This document shows, piece after piece, positions 27,022-35,912 of a stretch of 64,000 nt of DNA (the stretch's first letter is position 1; every line of letters starts with the position of its first letter). Under the pieces are notes generated by a model. The model was given only the letters and a program-made list of their open reading frames with translations, searched no databases and had not been told where the DNA came from. The translations under genes and the position numbers were made by a program. The stretch comes from JAVBPB01 sp031549965 (GTDB lineage Bacteria > Bacillota > Clostridia > Lachnospirales > Lachnospiraceae). Where the stretch lies: assembly GCA_031549965.1 (NCBI GenBank), contig JAVBPB010000002.1:1-64000 (forward strand), given 5' to 3'.

Positions 27022-27086
27022 GTTACTATTAACAGCCTACATTAAGGACTTTTAGAGACCAACCTCAACCAAGCTGTAAATAGTAG
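27022..27086 (+). repeat. 65-bp imperfect palindromic repeat, copy 1
   Basis: This segment matches 45803-45864 at about 80 percent by eye. Both begin GTTACTATT-ACAGCCT, share ATTAAGGA and CCAACCTCAAC in the middle, and end in AGTAG or GAGTAG. The ends are near inverted repeats (ACTATTAACAGC with GCTGTAAATAGT). It lies in the 26838-27263 gap, which otherwise holds only the chemoreceptor promoter. Confidence 0.6.
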
Positions 27087-27200
27087 CCAGATATATTTGG
27101 AAGAGACAAGTAGATATTTATGATTGGATTTAGATAAAAAATAGTTTTTTGATAGCTTTATCAAGCATAAGTAAACAATTTAACCTCCAATTTTAACCAT

Positions 27201-27229
27201 TTGACAAAATAAATTAAATTTGATAAAAT
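27201..27229 (+). promoter_or_regulatory. promoter of the chemoreceptor gene
   Basis: TTGACA (27201-27206), a 17-base spacer and TAAAAT (27224-27229) form a good housekeeping promoter 35 bases before the start codon. Confidence 0.65.
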
Positions 27230-27263
27230 TAAAAAAAGTCATATCTAAAAGTGGAGGGAAAAT

Positions 27264-29192
27264 ATGAAATATCATAAATCAATACGTTTTAAGCTTATGT
27301 TAAATATAGTTATTCCATTACTGGCAGTAGCAGTCATATACATTGGAATTTCTTCTTTTATGTCCAATAAGTTGATTAACGACAATACAGTTTCTATAGT
27401 GGATTCAGTTGAGGAAACAACTAAGGGACTTATTCATGAATGGCAACAAAGTACTCTTGGATTTGCAAGTGTTATATCTAAAGAATTTGCCGGAGATTTA
27501 TTAAAAGCTTTTTACGAAAAAGATCCAAATACAATGGCTGCAATTCTTAATAATTTTTTTCAATCAACTTCATGTGATGGAATGACTATAACAGACATGG
27601 AAGGTAATGCAATTTGCCGAGTAACAAACCCTTCAAAATTTGGAGATAATATAAAGTCCTCATCAGCTATAGCAGATGCCCTTTTAGGAAATTCAGTATC
27701 TTATGCATATCCTACATCAAATAACGGGTTTAGTATCGCTGCTGGAGTTCCTATTAAGGATGATTCAGGGACACAAATTGGAGTTTTATTTCTATCCAAG
27801 CGACTTGATAAGCCTGCTTTCATCGAGCAACTTAAAAACATGACTTGTTGTAATGTAGAACTTTATCAAAATAATAAGCTTGTGGCAAGCAGTACAGAGG
27901 AAATTGACCCTGAAAATGAAAAACTTTTAGATGAAACAATATGGAATAAGATGGTAGAAGGAAAAACTGTTGATTCTACCACTACAATTAATGGCAAAAA
28001 AGCAATAATACGATACATACCTATATTTGGGCGTTCAGATGCTGTGGTTGGTGCTATTAAAGCTACATTTGAGCTTACAAACAGCTCATGGGTTGCGGTA
28101 ACATGGGGAATTGTTTTTATATTATCCATAGTTATACTTTTCCCAATAATTAGCCCTACTTTAGCCCGTATTGTAAAGCCAATAAAACAGCTTTCTGACA
28201 ATGTTAATAGCCTTGCAGCAGGAGATGTTAATGTTGTAATTACCCATAACAGAAGCGATGAAATAGGCATTTTACAAAAAGGATTTACAGAACTTGCAGA
28301 TTCAATGAAGGCTCAGGCAGACGCACTAAGTAAGCTCTCGAATGGAGATTTAACAATTACATATGAACCACGCTCTCCAAAAGATTCTGTTGGAAGAAGT
28401 CTTACCTCAATGATTGATAGTAATCACGAAATAATTACTAATATTTCCAGTGCTACAAATCAGGTAGCTTTGGCAGCAAATCAGGTAGCAAACGATAGTG
28501 TTTCCCTAGCTCATGGTTCTGCTGAACAAAGTGATGCTATTGATAAAATTTCTAGCAGTATGACAGATATTTCTACCAAAAATCAGGAAAGCTCAGAGCT
28601 TGCATCAAATGCCTCTGACTTATCTAAAGAATCAGGTACACTTATGTCACAAAGTATGTTAAGTATGTCTGAACTAATAACTGCAATGGATGAAATATCA
28701 GCAGCTTCATCCAGTATATCTAAGGTAATAAAAGTCATTGATGACATTGCTTTCCAAACCAATATACTTGCACTTAATGCAGCAGTTGAAGCAGCAAGGG
28801 CAGGACAGCACGGAAAAGGATTTGCAGTTGTAGCAGAGGAAGTTCGCAATCTTGCTGCCAAATCAGCAGAGGCGGCACATGAAACAACATCAATTATTGA
28901 AAGTAATATCATTAAAGTGAAGCAAGGTAACTCAATTGTTGAAAAAGCAAATGAATCTCTTGACAAGCTATCAAAAAATACAGAACAAATAAATGAAATG
29001 GTTAATGTAATAACACAAGCGGCTTCAACTCAAAACACTTTGCTACAAGACATAAATGACTCAATTAATAAAATATCAAGTATAATACACTCAAACTCAG
29101 CCAATGCTCAATCATCTGCCTCATCTAGTGAGGAGATGTCCAGTCAGATTTCTGTATTAAATGAGCTTGTAGGTAGATATAAATTAGATTAA
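27264..29192 (+). CDS. methyl-accepting chemotaxis protein
   Basis: The 642-residue receptor has a first membrane helix (about 10-32), an extracytoplasmic Cache-like sensor domain (about 33-272), a second helix (about 273-297), HAMP (about 298-350) and a cytoplasmic signalling domain (about 380-640) with the conserved tip IDDIAFQTNILALNAAVEA. It should pass ligand signals to CheW/CheA. No other chemotaxis gene is in the window. The ligand is unknown. Confidence 0.95.
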   Translation: MKYHKSIRFKLMLNIVIPLLAVAVIYIGISSFMSNKLINDNTVSIVDSVEETTKGLIHEWQQSTLGFASVISKEFAGDLLKAFYEKDPNTMAAILNNFFQSTSCDGMTITDMEGNAICRVTNPSKFGDNIKSSSAIADALLGNSVSYAYPTSNNGFSIAAGVPIKDDSGTQIGVLFLSKRLDKPAFIEQLKNMTCCNVELYQNNKLVASSTEEIDPENEKLLDETIWNKMVEGKTVDSTTTINGKKAIIRYIPIFGRSDAVVGAIKATFELTNSSWVAVTWGIVFILSIVILFPIISPTLARIVKPIKQLSDNVNSLAAGDVNVVITHNRSDEIGILQKGFTELADSMKAQADALSKLSNGDLTITYEPRSPKDSVGRSLTSMIDSNHEIITNISSATNQVALAANQVANDSVSLAHGSAEQSDAIDKISSSMTDISTKNQESSELASNASDLSKESGTLMSQSMLSMSELITAMDEISAASSSISKVIKVIDDIAFQTNILALNAAVEAARAGQHGKGFAVVAEEVRNLAAKSAEAAHETTSIIESNIIKVKQGNSIVEKANESLDKLSKNTEQINEMVNVITQAASTQNTLLQDINDSINKISSIIHSNSANAQSSASSSEEMSSQISVLNELVGRYKLD

Positions 29193-29202
29193 CTAAAAGA
29201 CT

Positions 29203-29242
29203 AAAACCACCCATAAACATTAAAAGTATAAGGGTGGTTTTT
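29203..29242 (+). terminator. terminator after the chemoreceptor gene
   Basis: AAAACCACCC (29203-29212) and GGGTGGTTTT (29232-29241) form a 10-base stem that runs into a T tract. Confidence 0.85.
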
Positions 29243-29257
29243 CTATGGAGGATACAA

Positions 29258-30178
29258 ATGATTACAACTTTAACAATAAACCCAGCCATAGATAAAACAG
29301 TATTTGTAAATGGCTTTAAGATAAACGATATAAATAGAATTAAAGAATTCAACACTTCAATAGGTGGAAAGGGAATTAATGTATCAAAGGTAATAAAGGA
29401 ATTGGGTGGAAAAACGGAAGCAATTTGTGTATTAGGAGGGAGTAACGGAAAGCTTCTACAAAGTGAATTAGACACTTTAGGTATAAATAATTTGCCTGTG
29501 TGGGTTGAAGAAGAAACCAGAATAAATTTAAAAGTGGTAGATACATATAACAATACATGTACTGAAATTAATGAAGATGGTCCCTTTATTAGCCTATTGA
29601 AATTGAATGAAATAAAAAATGTATTAAAAAATTGTATAGGAAAAAGCGAATATATTGTTTTGGGAGGAAAAACCCCATCTAATGTTTCGTCTACTATTTA
29701 TAGAGAGATTATTGAAGTAATAAATGGAAGGGTAAAAGTGGTGCTTGATACCAGTGGTGAATTATTAAAAGAAGGTATTAAGGCAAAACCATATTTAATT
29801 AAGCCTAATATTCATGAACTTGAAGAATTATGTCAAAAAAAATTTAATAATTTAGATGAAATAATCAGTAAATGTAAACAAATTATTTATGATGGTGTAA
29901 ACAATATTTACCTTACTATGGGTAAAGATGGAATTTTATTTGTTAACCCAGATATAGTAATAAGAGCATATGCTCCAAAAGTTGAACAGATTAGTTCAAT
30001 AGGAGCTGGAGATATAACTTTAGGTACATTTTTATATACGACTTTAAAAGGTTTTTCACTTAATGAAAGTATAAAATACTCAGTTGGTGCAGGAACTGCT
30101 TCAGTTACCCTAAAGGGGACAGATGTACCGGGTAAGGAAATTATAGAAAAATATTCAAAGCTTGTAAATATAAATTAA
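29258..30178 (+). CDS. fruK: 1-phosphofructokinase family (PfkB) sugar kinase
   Basis: The enzyme phosphorylates fructose 1-phosphate or a similar sugar phosphate. The 306-residue protein starts with the family signature MITTLTINPAIDKT, has the first PfkB motif GGKGINVSKVIKELGG (about 36-52), and the second motif around SSIGAGDITLGTFLY with the catalytic Asp. The ATG at 29258 follows TGGAGGA; an upstream in-frame start overlaps the terminator. No fructose PTS or fruR gene is adjacent, so tagatose 6-phosphate kinase activity cannot be excluded. Confidence 0.85.
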   Translation: MITTLTINPAIDKTVFVNGFKINDINRIKEFNTSIGGKGINVSKVIKELGGKTEAICVLGGSNGKLLQSELDTLGINNLPVWVEEETRINLKVVDTYNNTCTEINEDGPFISLLKLNEIKNVLKNCIGKSEYIVLGGKTPSNVSSTIYREIIEVINGRVKVVLDTSGELLKEGIKAKPYLIKPNIHELEELCQKKFNNLDEIISKCKQIIYDGVNNIYLTMGKDGILFVNPDIVIRAYAPKVEQISSIGAGDITLGTFLYTTLKGFSLNESIKYSVGAGTASVTLKGTDVPGKEIIEKYSKLVNIN

Positions 30179-30188
30179 AAAATGAGTG

Positions 30189-30216
30189 TTGACATTAGGA
30201 AATAAAAATATATAAT
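30189..30216 (+). promoter_or_regulatory. promoter of the lytic transglycosylase gene
   Basis: TTGACA (30189-30194) and TATAAT (30211-30216) are both consensus, with a 16-base spacer, 43 bases before the start codon. Confidence 0.75.
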
Positions 30217-30259
30217 ATAAGGTAGTACTATTATTACATAAACATATTGGAGGAAAAAA

Positions 30260-31006
30260 ATGGTTAATGCAGTACATTTGTATAATTCTACGTTAAGTTC
30301 TACAAAAACTACTGAAAAAACTTCGAGCAATGGATTTGCCAACACTTTAGATAGTGTTACGAAGTCAAATAACATAGAGAAAACAAGCCTTGACAATATA
30401 TTTCAAAAGGCTTCAGAAAAATATAACATACCAGTTAATTTTTTAAAATCAGTTGCTAAAGCTGAATCTAATTTTAACCCTAAAGCGGTATCAAAAAGTG
30501 GAGCCAGAGGTGTAATGCAGTTAATGCCGGAAACTGCTAAGTATTTAGGAGTAAAAGACTCGTTTGATCCGGAACAAAACATAATGGGTGGAGCCAAGTA
30601 TCTATCACAACTATATGAAAAATATGATGGTAATACTAAATTAACGCTTGCAGCCTATAACGCAGGAATGGGAAATGTTTCAAAATATAACGGAATACCT
30701 CCATTTAAAGAAACTCAAAACTATGTAGTTAAAGTTATGAATTACATGGGACAAGATATTAAAACACCGGATACAGTAGTAAGTACACAAGTACAATCTC
30801 CTTCAAGTTCGGCTAATACTATAAATTATGGTACTTATACACCAATAGAATCAACTGTTAGTAATGAAGATTCGGATTCTGTTTATTCATATGAAGATTA
30901 CCTTAAACTTGTAGAGGAATTTAAACAGCAAATGAATTGGCTATTTATTACAAGCAATTATAGTGGTATAAATTCACTTAATAGTAATAGTGGCTTTGAT
31001 TTTTGA
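30260..31006 (+). CDS. lytic transglycosylase (SLT domain), no signal peptide
   Basis: The 248-residue protein has an SLT lysozyme-like domain (about 55-165) with the catalytic Glu in AKAESNFNPKAVS, then GARGVMQLMPETA and the AAYNAGMGNV motif. It should cut peptidoglycan glycan strands. There is no signal peptide or membrane helix: the N-terminal 45 residues are Ser/Thr-rich and disordered, and a Ser-rich linker follows the domain. Export by a non-Sec route, for example a flagellar or pilus apparatus, is possible. GGAGG precedes the start. Confidence 0.88.
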   Translation: MVNAVHLYNSTLSSTKTTEKTSSNGFANTLDSVTKSNNIEKTSLDNIFQKASEKYNIPVNFLKSVAKAESNFNPKAVSKSGARGVMQLMPETAKYLGVKDSFDPEQNIMGGAKYLSQLYEKYDGNTKLTLAAYNAGMGNVSKYNGIPPFKETQNYVVKVMNYMGQDIKTPDTVVSTQVQSPSSSANTINYGTYTPIESTVSNEDSDSVYSYEDYLKLVEEFKQQMNWLFITSNYSGINSLNSNSGFDF

Positions 31007-31024
31007 ACGATTATAAATCTTTTG

Positions 31025-31049
31025 GCACCGCATAAAAGCGGTGCTTTTT
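31025..31049 (+). terminator. terminator after the transglycosylase gene
   Basis: GCACCGC and GCGGTGC form a stem with an ATAAAA loop, followed by five T residues. Confidence 0.85.
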
Positions 31050-31192
31050 ATATTTAAAAAAGTTTGATTTTAATATTGAAATGGTAATAAAAGTTGTCAT
31101 AGGACAAAGAATATGATAAAATCTTTTTAAGAGACAAAGGAAAGTTAAAAAAGAGAAAGGATACATAAAACTAAAATGTAAAAGGTAATCAA

Positions 31193-32077
31193 ATGAAGTA
31201 CATTGAAAAAGAATATAAAACTCAAGAATCAACCTCAGAAATTGATGAAAAAGTTAAAATTATGAGAAAAATGATGGGTGGAATAAGCAAAGATGTAACA
31301 AAAAGACCAATTATAATGGAAGATATAATAATTGATGGATATAAGGAAAAAATTAAAGTTCGTATATACAGACCCAAAGAAGAAGAAAACAAACTTCCAT
31401 ACTTGTTACATTTTCATGGAGGTGCATGGGTCGGAGGAAGCTTATGGGCAGTTGAAGAGTATTGTAAAGCCCTTTCTGACAGGGGAAACATAGTTGTCAT
31501 TTCTGTTGAATATCATCTTGCTCCAGAATTTAAATTTCCGTGTGGATTAATGGATTGTTACAATGCACTTGAATGGGCATGGGATAATGCAGATAAGCTA
31601 AACATAACAAAAGAAGAATGCAGTGTTTGTGGTGATAGTGCAGGAGGAAATTTTGCAGCAGCCATATCCCTAATAGCAAGGGATAAAGAAAAAATTAAGA
31701 TAAAAAATCAGATTTTAATATATCCCGCAGTTCTTATGAATGAAGACGGAATAGCAAATCCTGATATTAATAACACTGACAAAAGTTTTGGAAAAATGGT
31801 TATGGATTTATATCTTGGAGAAACAAAGGAGTGGAACAATCCGTATGTTTCTCCAATTAAGGCAAAAGATTTTTCTAACCTTCCAAGAACATTAACAATT
31901 GTTTGTGAATTTGACGGATTAAAAAAGGAAGGGAAAGAATTTGCAGAAAAGCTCTCGGATGCCGGGGTTGAATCTAAGCTAATATTATTTAAAAATTCAC
32001 ATCATGCATTCTTAGATTATACGGGATATTGTAAACAAGTGGATGATTTAATAGATGAAATGATTGAATTTATTTAG
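31193..32077 (+). CDS. alpha/beta hydrolase, HSL-type esterase
   Basis: The 294-residue protein has the hormone-sensitive-lipase family pattern: the oxyanion motif HFHGGAW (73-79), the nucleophile elbow GDSAGG with Ser149, an acid in CEFDGL (Asp241) and His271 in HHAF. It has no signal peptide and should be a cytoplasmic carboxylesterase or deacetylase. The ribosome site (GGTAATCAA) is modest. It is followed 13 bases later by exonuclease III with its own good site, so the two may share a transcript. Confidence 0.85.
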   Translation: MKYIEKEYKTQESTSEIDEKVKIMRKMMGGISKDVTKRPIIMEDIIIDGYKEKIKVRIYRPKEEENKLPYLLHFHGGAWVGGSLWAVEEYCKALSDRGNIVVISVEYHLAPEFKFPCGLMDCYNALEWAWDNADKLNITKEECSVCGDSAGGNFAAAISLIARDKEKIKIKNQILIYPAVLMNEDGIANPDINNTDKSFGKMVMDLYLGETKEWNNPYVSPIKAKDFSNLPRTLTIVCEFDGLKKEGKEFAEKLSDAGVESKLILFKNSHHAFLDYTGYCKQVDDLIDEMIEFI

Positions 32078-32090
32078 AATAGGAGCGACT

Positions 32091-32852
32091 ATGAAATTAA
32101 TATCTTGGAATGTAAATGGGCTAAGGGCATGTATTAAAAAAGGTTTTATGGAAATTTTAAAAGAGGTCGATGCAGATATATTTTGTATGCAAGAAACAAA
32201 AATGGAAAAAGGTCAGGCAGATGAAGACTTCACACTGGAAGGTATCTATAATGAATATTGGCATAGTGCTGTAAAAAAAGGTTATTCCGGAACGGCAGTT
32301 TTTTCTAAAATGAAGCCAATATCAGAATCATATGGTATTGGAATAGATGAACATGATCAGGAAGGGAGAGTCATAACTCTTGAGTTTGAAGAGTTCTACC
32401 TTGTAAATGTATATGTTCCTAATTCAAAAAGAGAGCTTCTACGCCTTGATTACCGTATGAAATGGGAAGAAGATTTTAAAAATTATTTAATAGAATTGGA
32501 TAAGAAAAAACCAGTTGTAGTTTGTGGTGATTTAAATGTAGCACATCAGGAAATAGATATAAAAAATGCTAAATCCAACAGAAGAAATGCAGGTTTTACT
32601 GATGAAGAAAGAGAAAAAATGTCAAAACTTTTAGAATCAGGTTTTAGGGATACTTATAGAGATATGCATCCAGATAACCATGATGCATATACGTGGTGGT
32701 CATTTATGGGAAAGGCAAGAGAAAAAAATATTGGCTGGCGTATTGATTATTTTTTAGTTTCAAATAGGTTTATGGAAAGAATAACAGAATCCCAAATATA
32801 TCCAGAGGTTTATGGAAGTGATCATTGTCCGATTGGGATTATAATTGATTAG
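32091..32852 (+). CDS. xth: exodeoxyribonuclease III
   Basis: ExoIII is an AP endonuclease and 3'-exonuclease of base excision repair. The 253-residue protein shows the EEP-family motifs in order: SWNVNGLRA at the N-terminus, QETKME (metal Glu), VYVPNSKRE, CGDLNVAH, GWRIDYFLVS and YGSDHCPIGI with the catalytic Asp-His pair. I chose the ATG at 32091, preceded by TAGGAG; a longer frame starts inside the esterase gene. Confidence 0.93.
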   Translation: MKLISWNVNGLRACIKKGFMEILKEVDADIFCMQETKMEKGQADEDFTLEGIYNEYWHSAVKKGYSGTAVFSKMKPISESYGIGIDEHDQEGRVITLEFEEFYLVNVYVPNSKRELLRLDYRMKWEEDFKNYLIELDKKKPVVVCGDLNVAHQEIDIKNAKSNRRNAGFTDEEREKMSKLLESGFRDTYRDMHPDNHDAYTWWSFMGKAREKNIGWRIDYFLVSNRFMERITESQIYPEVYGSDHCPIGIIID

Positions 32853-32898
32853 CTGCCATTTTGCCAACGAATCAATTTTTGTAGTTTATCACATAACT

Positions 32899-33007
32899 TC
32901 TAAATTCCACATCTAAATATTAGGCGCTAATCTTAAGACTTTTTATTCAATTTAACGCCTAATATTTACTTAAGGATTTTATAACTAATTTGTGGAATAT
33001 TTAGGTA
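32899..33007. repeat. extended two-part hairpin in the xth/SDR gap
   Basis: A perfect 12-base inner stem (AAATATTAGGCG at 32915-32926, CGCCTAATATTT at 32956-32967) is flanked by outer arms TAAATTCCACA and TGTGGAATATTTA. It lies between convergent genes and probably ends both transcripts, although the outer arms make it longer than a usual terminator. Confidence 0.6.
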
Positions 33008-33038
33008 TGTTCACATGTAATTGTATTTCAACTTATTT

Positions 33039-34031
33039 TTAAGAGTATTTAGAAATAATTTCATCACACCAAGAATCAAATTCTAAATCCGTAGTTTGAT
33101 ATTTTGGATTGTTCAAAATAAAATTAACAGTATCTTTAATTCCCTGATCAAAGCGTGTAGTTGCAACAAAATCTGGAACTAGCCTTTTTATCTTAGAATT
33201 ATCAAAAACGACAGAATTAGCTTTATCACCTAGAAGTCCCCCTTTAAAGTCGTATTCACTATTGGATGCAAGAATATGAGAAGAAATATGAACAGCTTTA
33301 AGTTCAACCTTTAATGCATTAGCAATAGCTTCATAAATTTGATTCCATGTTAGGGTTTCGTCAGAAGTAATGTGAAAGGCTTGTCCAATAGCATGAAGAT
33401 TGCCCATTAGCCCCACAAATCCCTTGGCAAAATCTTTATTATGTGTCATTGTCCAAAGCGAAGTGCCATCACCATGAATAATTACCGGCTTTCCTAAAAG
33501 CATTCGTTCTGCTACCTGCCAAGAACCATTTTTTCCGTGTACACCAAGAGGAATATTTCTTTCATCATAAGTATGACTTGGACGAACAATTGTAACAGGA
33601 AAATTATTTTCTCTATACATTTTCATTAAAAAATCTTCACAAGCAATTTTATTTCTTGAATATTCCCAATAAGGGTTAGCTAAAGGAGTGCTTTCAGTGA
33701 TTAAATAGTCTGAAAGAGGTTTTTGATAAGCTGATGCTGAACTAATAAATATAAATTGACTACATTTTTGGTAAAATAATCTATAGTTACGTTGGGCATG
33801 TTCCTTGGTAAATGAAATAAAATCTGCAACCACATCAAAATACATATCAGAGATTAATTCACTGACTGTTTTTTCATCATTAATATCGGCTGTAATAGTT
33901 TTTACGCCCTCTGGAATTTGACCATTCCTATTGCCACGATTTAATAGATATAAGTCTATATTTTGGCTGGCTAATAATCTTGTAATTGCACTGCTTATGG
34001 TACCTGTACCACCTATAAAAAGAACTTTCAT
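33039..34031 (-). CDS. NAD-dependent epimerase/dehydratase (extended SDR)
   Basis: The 330-residue protein has an N-terminal Rossmann fold with GGTGTISSAITR (residues 7-18), the SSASAY strand and the catalytic YSRNK pair, and a C-terminal substrate domain (about 180-330). It resembles extended SDR reductases or epimerases of the isoflavone-reductase/epimerase type; the substrate is unknown. GGGAGGT precedes its start. It is monocistronic and convergent with exonuclease III. Confidence 0.85.
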   Translation of the reverse strand: MKVLFIGGTGTISSAITRLLASQNIDLYLLNRGNRNGQIPEGVKTITADINDEKTVSELISDMYFDVVADFISFTKEHAQRNYRLFYQKCSQFIFISSASAYQKPLSDYLITESTPLANPYWEYSRNKIACEDFLMKMYRENNFPVTIVRPSHTYDERNIPLGVHGKNGSWQVAERMLLGKPVIIHGDGTSLWTMTHNKDFAKGFVGLMGNLHAIGQAFHITSDETLTWNQIYEAIANALKVELKAVHISSHILASNSEYDFKGGLLGDKANSVVFDNSKIKRLVPDFVATTRFDQGIKDTVNFILNNPKYQTTDLEFDSWCDEIISKYS

Positions 34032-34179
34032 AGCTACCTCCCGTTATTATCCTTTTGATTTTTGTTTATAAATTTCTTTGCAAAACCTCATAAAAATACC
34101 TTTAATAATTGCAGTATACTATATATTTAAACAAAATTCTACCTGTTTTTTATAAATTCAAAAAAAATGTAAAAAAGTA

Positions 34180-34208
34180 TTGACATATAAATAAAAATAT
34201 AATATATT
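34180..34208 (+). promoter_or_regulatory. promoter of the Tad pilus cluster
   Basis: TTGACA (34180-34185), a 17-base spacer and TATATT (34203-34208) lie about 110 bases before the first pilus gene. No gene is seen in 34032-34306. Confidence 0.6.
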
Positions 34209-34306
34209 AATATTACAAACATCTTATATTCTAAAAGTTCTAAAACATCAATATTGTATCTTTTTGTTATATCTTTTTAAATTCAAAGTATTCCATTCTT
34301 TAAAAT

Positions 34307-34843
34307 TTGTTATGTGAGGTGATTATTGTATATAAGTATTGGATTTTTCTTGCTATTTTATTAATTGCAACAATAATGGATATTTGTAAGTATAAAATAT
34401 CAAATAAATTAATAGTTATAGGTCTTTTGTTGAGCATGCTTTTCAAACTAGTTAATTTTGGAATAAGAGGAGTTTTGCAGTGGAGCATAGGTATAACTAT
34501 ACCGGTTTTAATATTTTTTATATTATTTATGGCAAAGATGCTTGGGGCAGGAGATATTAAATTATTTTCCGTAATTGGAGGATTTCTTGGAGTAGAATTA
34601 TTATTCAAATCTATAGTGAATGCATTTATTGTTGGTGCATTGCTATCTTTATTAAAATTATTGTATCATAACAATCTATTATTTCAAATAAATTATCTCA
34701 AAAATTATATATTAAGTGTAATAAGCAGTAAAAAAATATTAAAATACTATCATAAAGAAGATGGCAGTAAAAACATTATTCATTTTTCCATAGCAATATT
34801 TATTGGGGTTATATTAGTATTATTAGAGGAGGACTTAATTTGA
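34307..34843 (+). CDS. type IV prepilin peptidase TadV/CpaA-like (A24)
   Basis: This membrane aspartyl peptidase removes the leader of Flp-type prepilins. The protein (up to 178 residues) has several membrane helices and the two catalytic-Asp motifs, MDICKYKIS near the N-terminus and GAGDIKL about 60 residues later. A C-terminal extension (about 120-178) is longer than in minimal TadV proteins. The start is unclear: the best ribosome site, GAGGTG at 34316-34321, is followed at normal distance only by ATT or GTA codons, while TTG 34307 and GTG 34319 have no site. It leads the pilus cluster. Confidence 0.85.
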   Translation: MLCEVIIVYKYWIFLAILLIATIMDICKYKISNKLIVIGLLLSMLFKLVNFGIRGVLQWSIGITIPVLIFFILFMAKMLGAGDIKLFSVIGGFLGVELLFKSIVNAFIVGALLSLLKLLYHNNLLFQINYLKNYILSVISSKKILKYYHKEDGSKNIIHFSIAIFIGVILVLLEEDLI

Positions 34844-35853
34844 AAAGCGAAATATTGATTATATTTGATTATGAAATAGACTATGCACATAACTTAGTTA
34901 ATGTTTTAAACAGGAAAAAAGTATTACCATTTATTATAGAAACATTTACAAACATAGAATTATTAAAGGAATATTTAAATAACAATAAAGTTCAACTATT
35001 GCTTATATCAAGTGATGTAGATTTAGGCTTAATAAATAGAAAAAATGTAAGTAGCATATATTTACTTTCAGAGGGAAAATATATTAATGAAGGAAATGAG
35101 CTTCCGGCAATATATAAATTTCAGTCTGTAGACAATATAATAGATGAAATATTATATTATTATGTAGATTCTAAAGTATTACTTCAAAAAAATAATTCAT
35201 TTTTAATATCCAAAAAAACAAAAGCAATAGGTGTTTATTCGCCATTAGGCAATTGTGGTAAAACCATATTTTCTCTGGGATTAGGGCAGAGCCTATCTAC
35301 ACAAAATTTAGTACTATACATTAATCTGGAGGATTTTTCTGCTATAAACGAAATACTAGGCGAAAATTTTTCAAAAGGAATGTCTGAATTAATATATTTT
35401 TTAAAAGAAAAAAGAGCAAATTTAGGACTGAAAATGAAAAATCTTATTAGCAATATAAACAAGCTTGATTATATATCGCCCTCATATTGCAGTCTTGATT
35501 TGCATGAATTAAATATGGATGATTGGAACTATTTGCTAAAGGAAATATCTGAAAATACCACATATGATTATATAATTTTTGATATTGGATTCATAAGTAA
35601 GGATATGTTGGATCTGATGAACCAATGTGAAATAATATTTATGCCAACTAAACCAGATTTTATATCTCAAAGAAAGATTAAAGATTTTACAAGATTACTA
35701 AAAATGCAAGAGTACAATGAGCTTGTTAATAAGATAATTAGTATAAATATTCCACATGATGTAAGGTTAGAAAATACATACAATGCTGTAGAATTAACAA
35801 AAGGAACATTGGGAGAATATATAAGAGAAGCAGCAATTCAATATGTGGTTTAA
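34840..35853 (+). CDS. TadZ/CpaE-like ATPase of the Tad pilus
   Basis: The 337-residue protein has an N-terminal receiver-like domain without a clear phosphoacceptor (about 1-110) and a MinD/ParA-like ATPase domain with a deviant P-loop SPLGNCGKT (about 135-145). TadZ proteins place the pilus machine in the cell. The TTG start follows GAGGAGG and overlaps the peptidase gene by four bases. Confidence 0.82.
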   Translation: MKSEILIIFDYEIDYAHNLVNVLNRKKVLPFIIETFTNIELLKEYLNNNKVQLLLISSDVDLGLINRKNVSSIYLLSEGKYINEGNELPAIYKFQSVDNIIDEILYYYVDSKVLLQKNNSFLISKKTKAIGVYSPLGNCGKTIFSLGLGQSLSTQNLVLYINLEDFSAINEILGENFSKGMSELIYFLKEKRANLGLKMKNLISNINKLDYISPSYCSLDLHELNMDDWNYLLKEISENTTYDYIIFDIGFISKDMLDLMNQCEIIFMPTKPDFISQRKIKDFTRLLKMQEYNELVNKIISINIPHDVRLENTYNAVELTKGTLGEYIREAAIQYVV

Positions 35854-35912
35854 CATATATAAATTAAAAGGGATATTTTATAAAATATAAAAGATTTTCA
35901 CAAGAGGATGGT

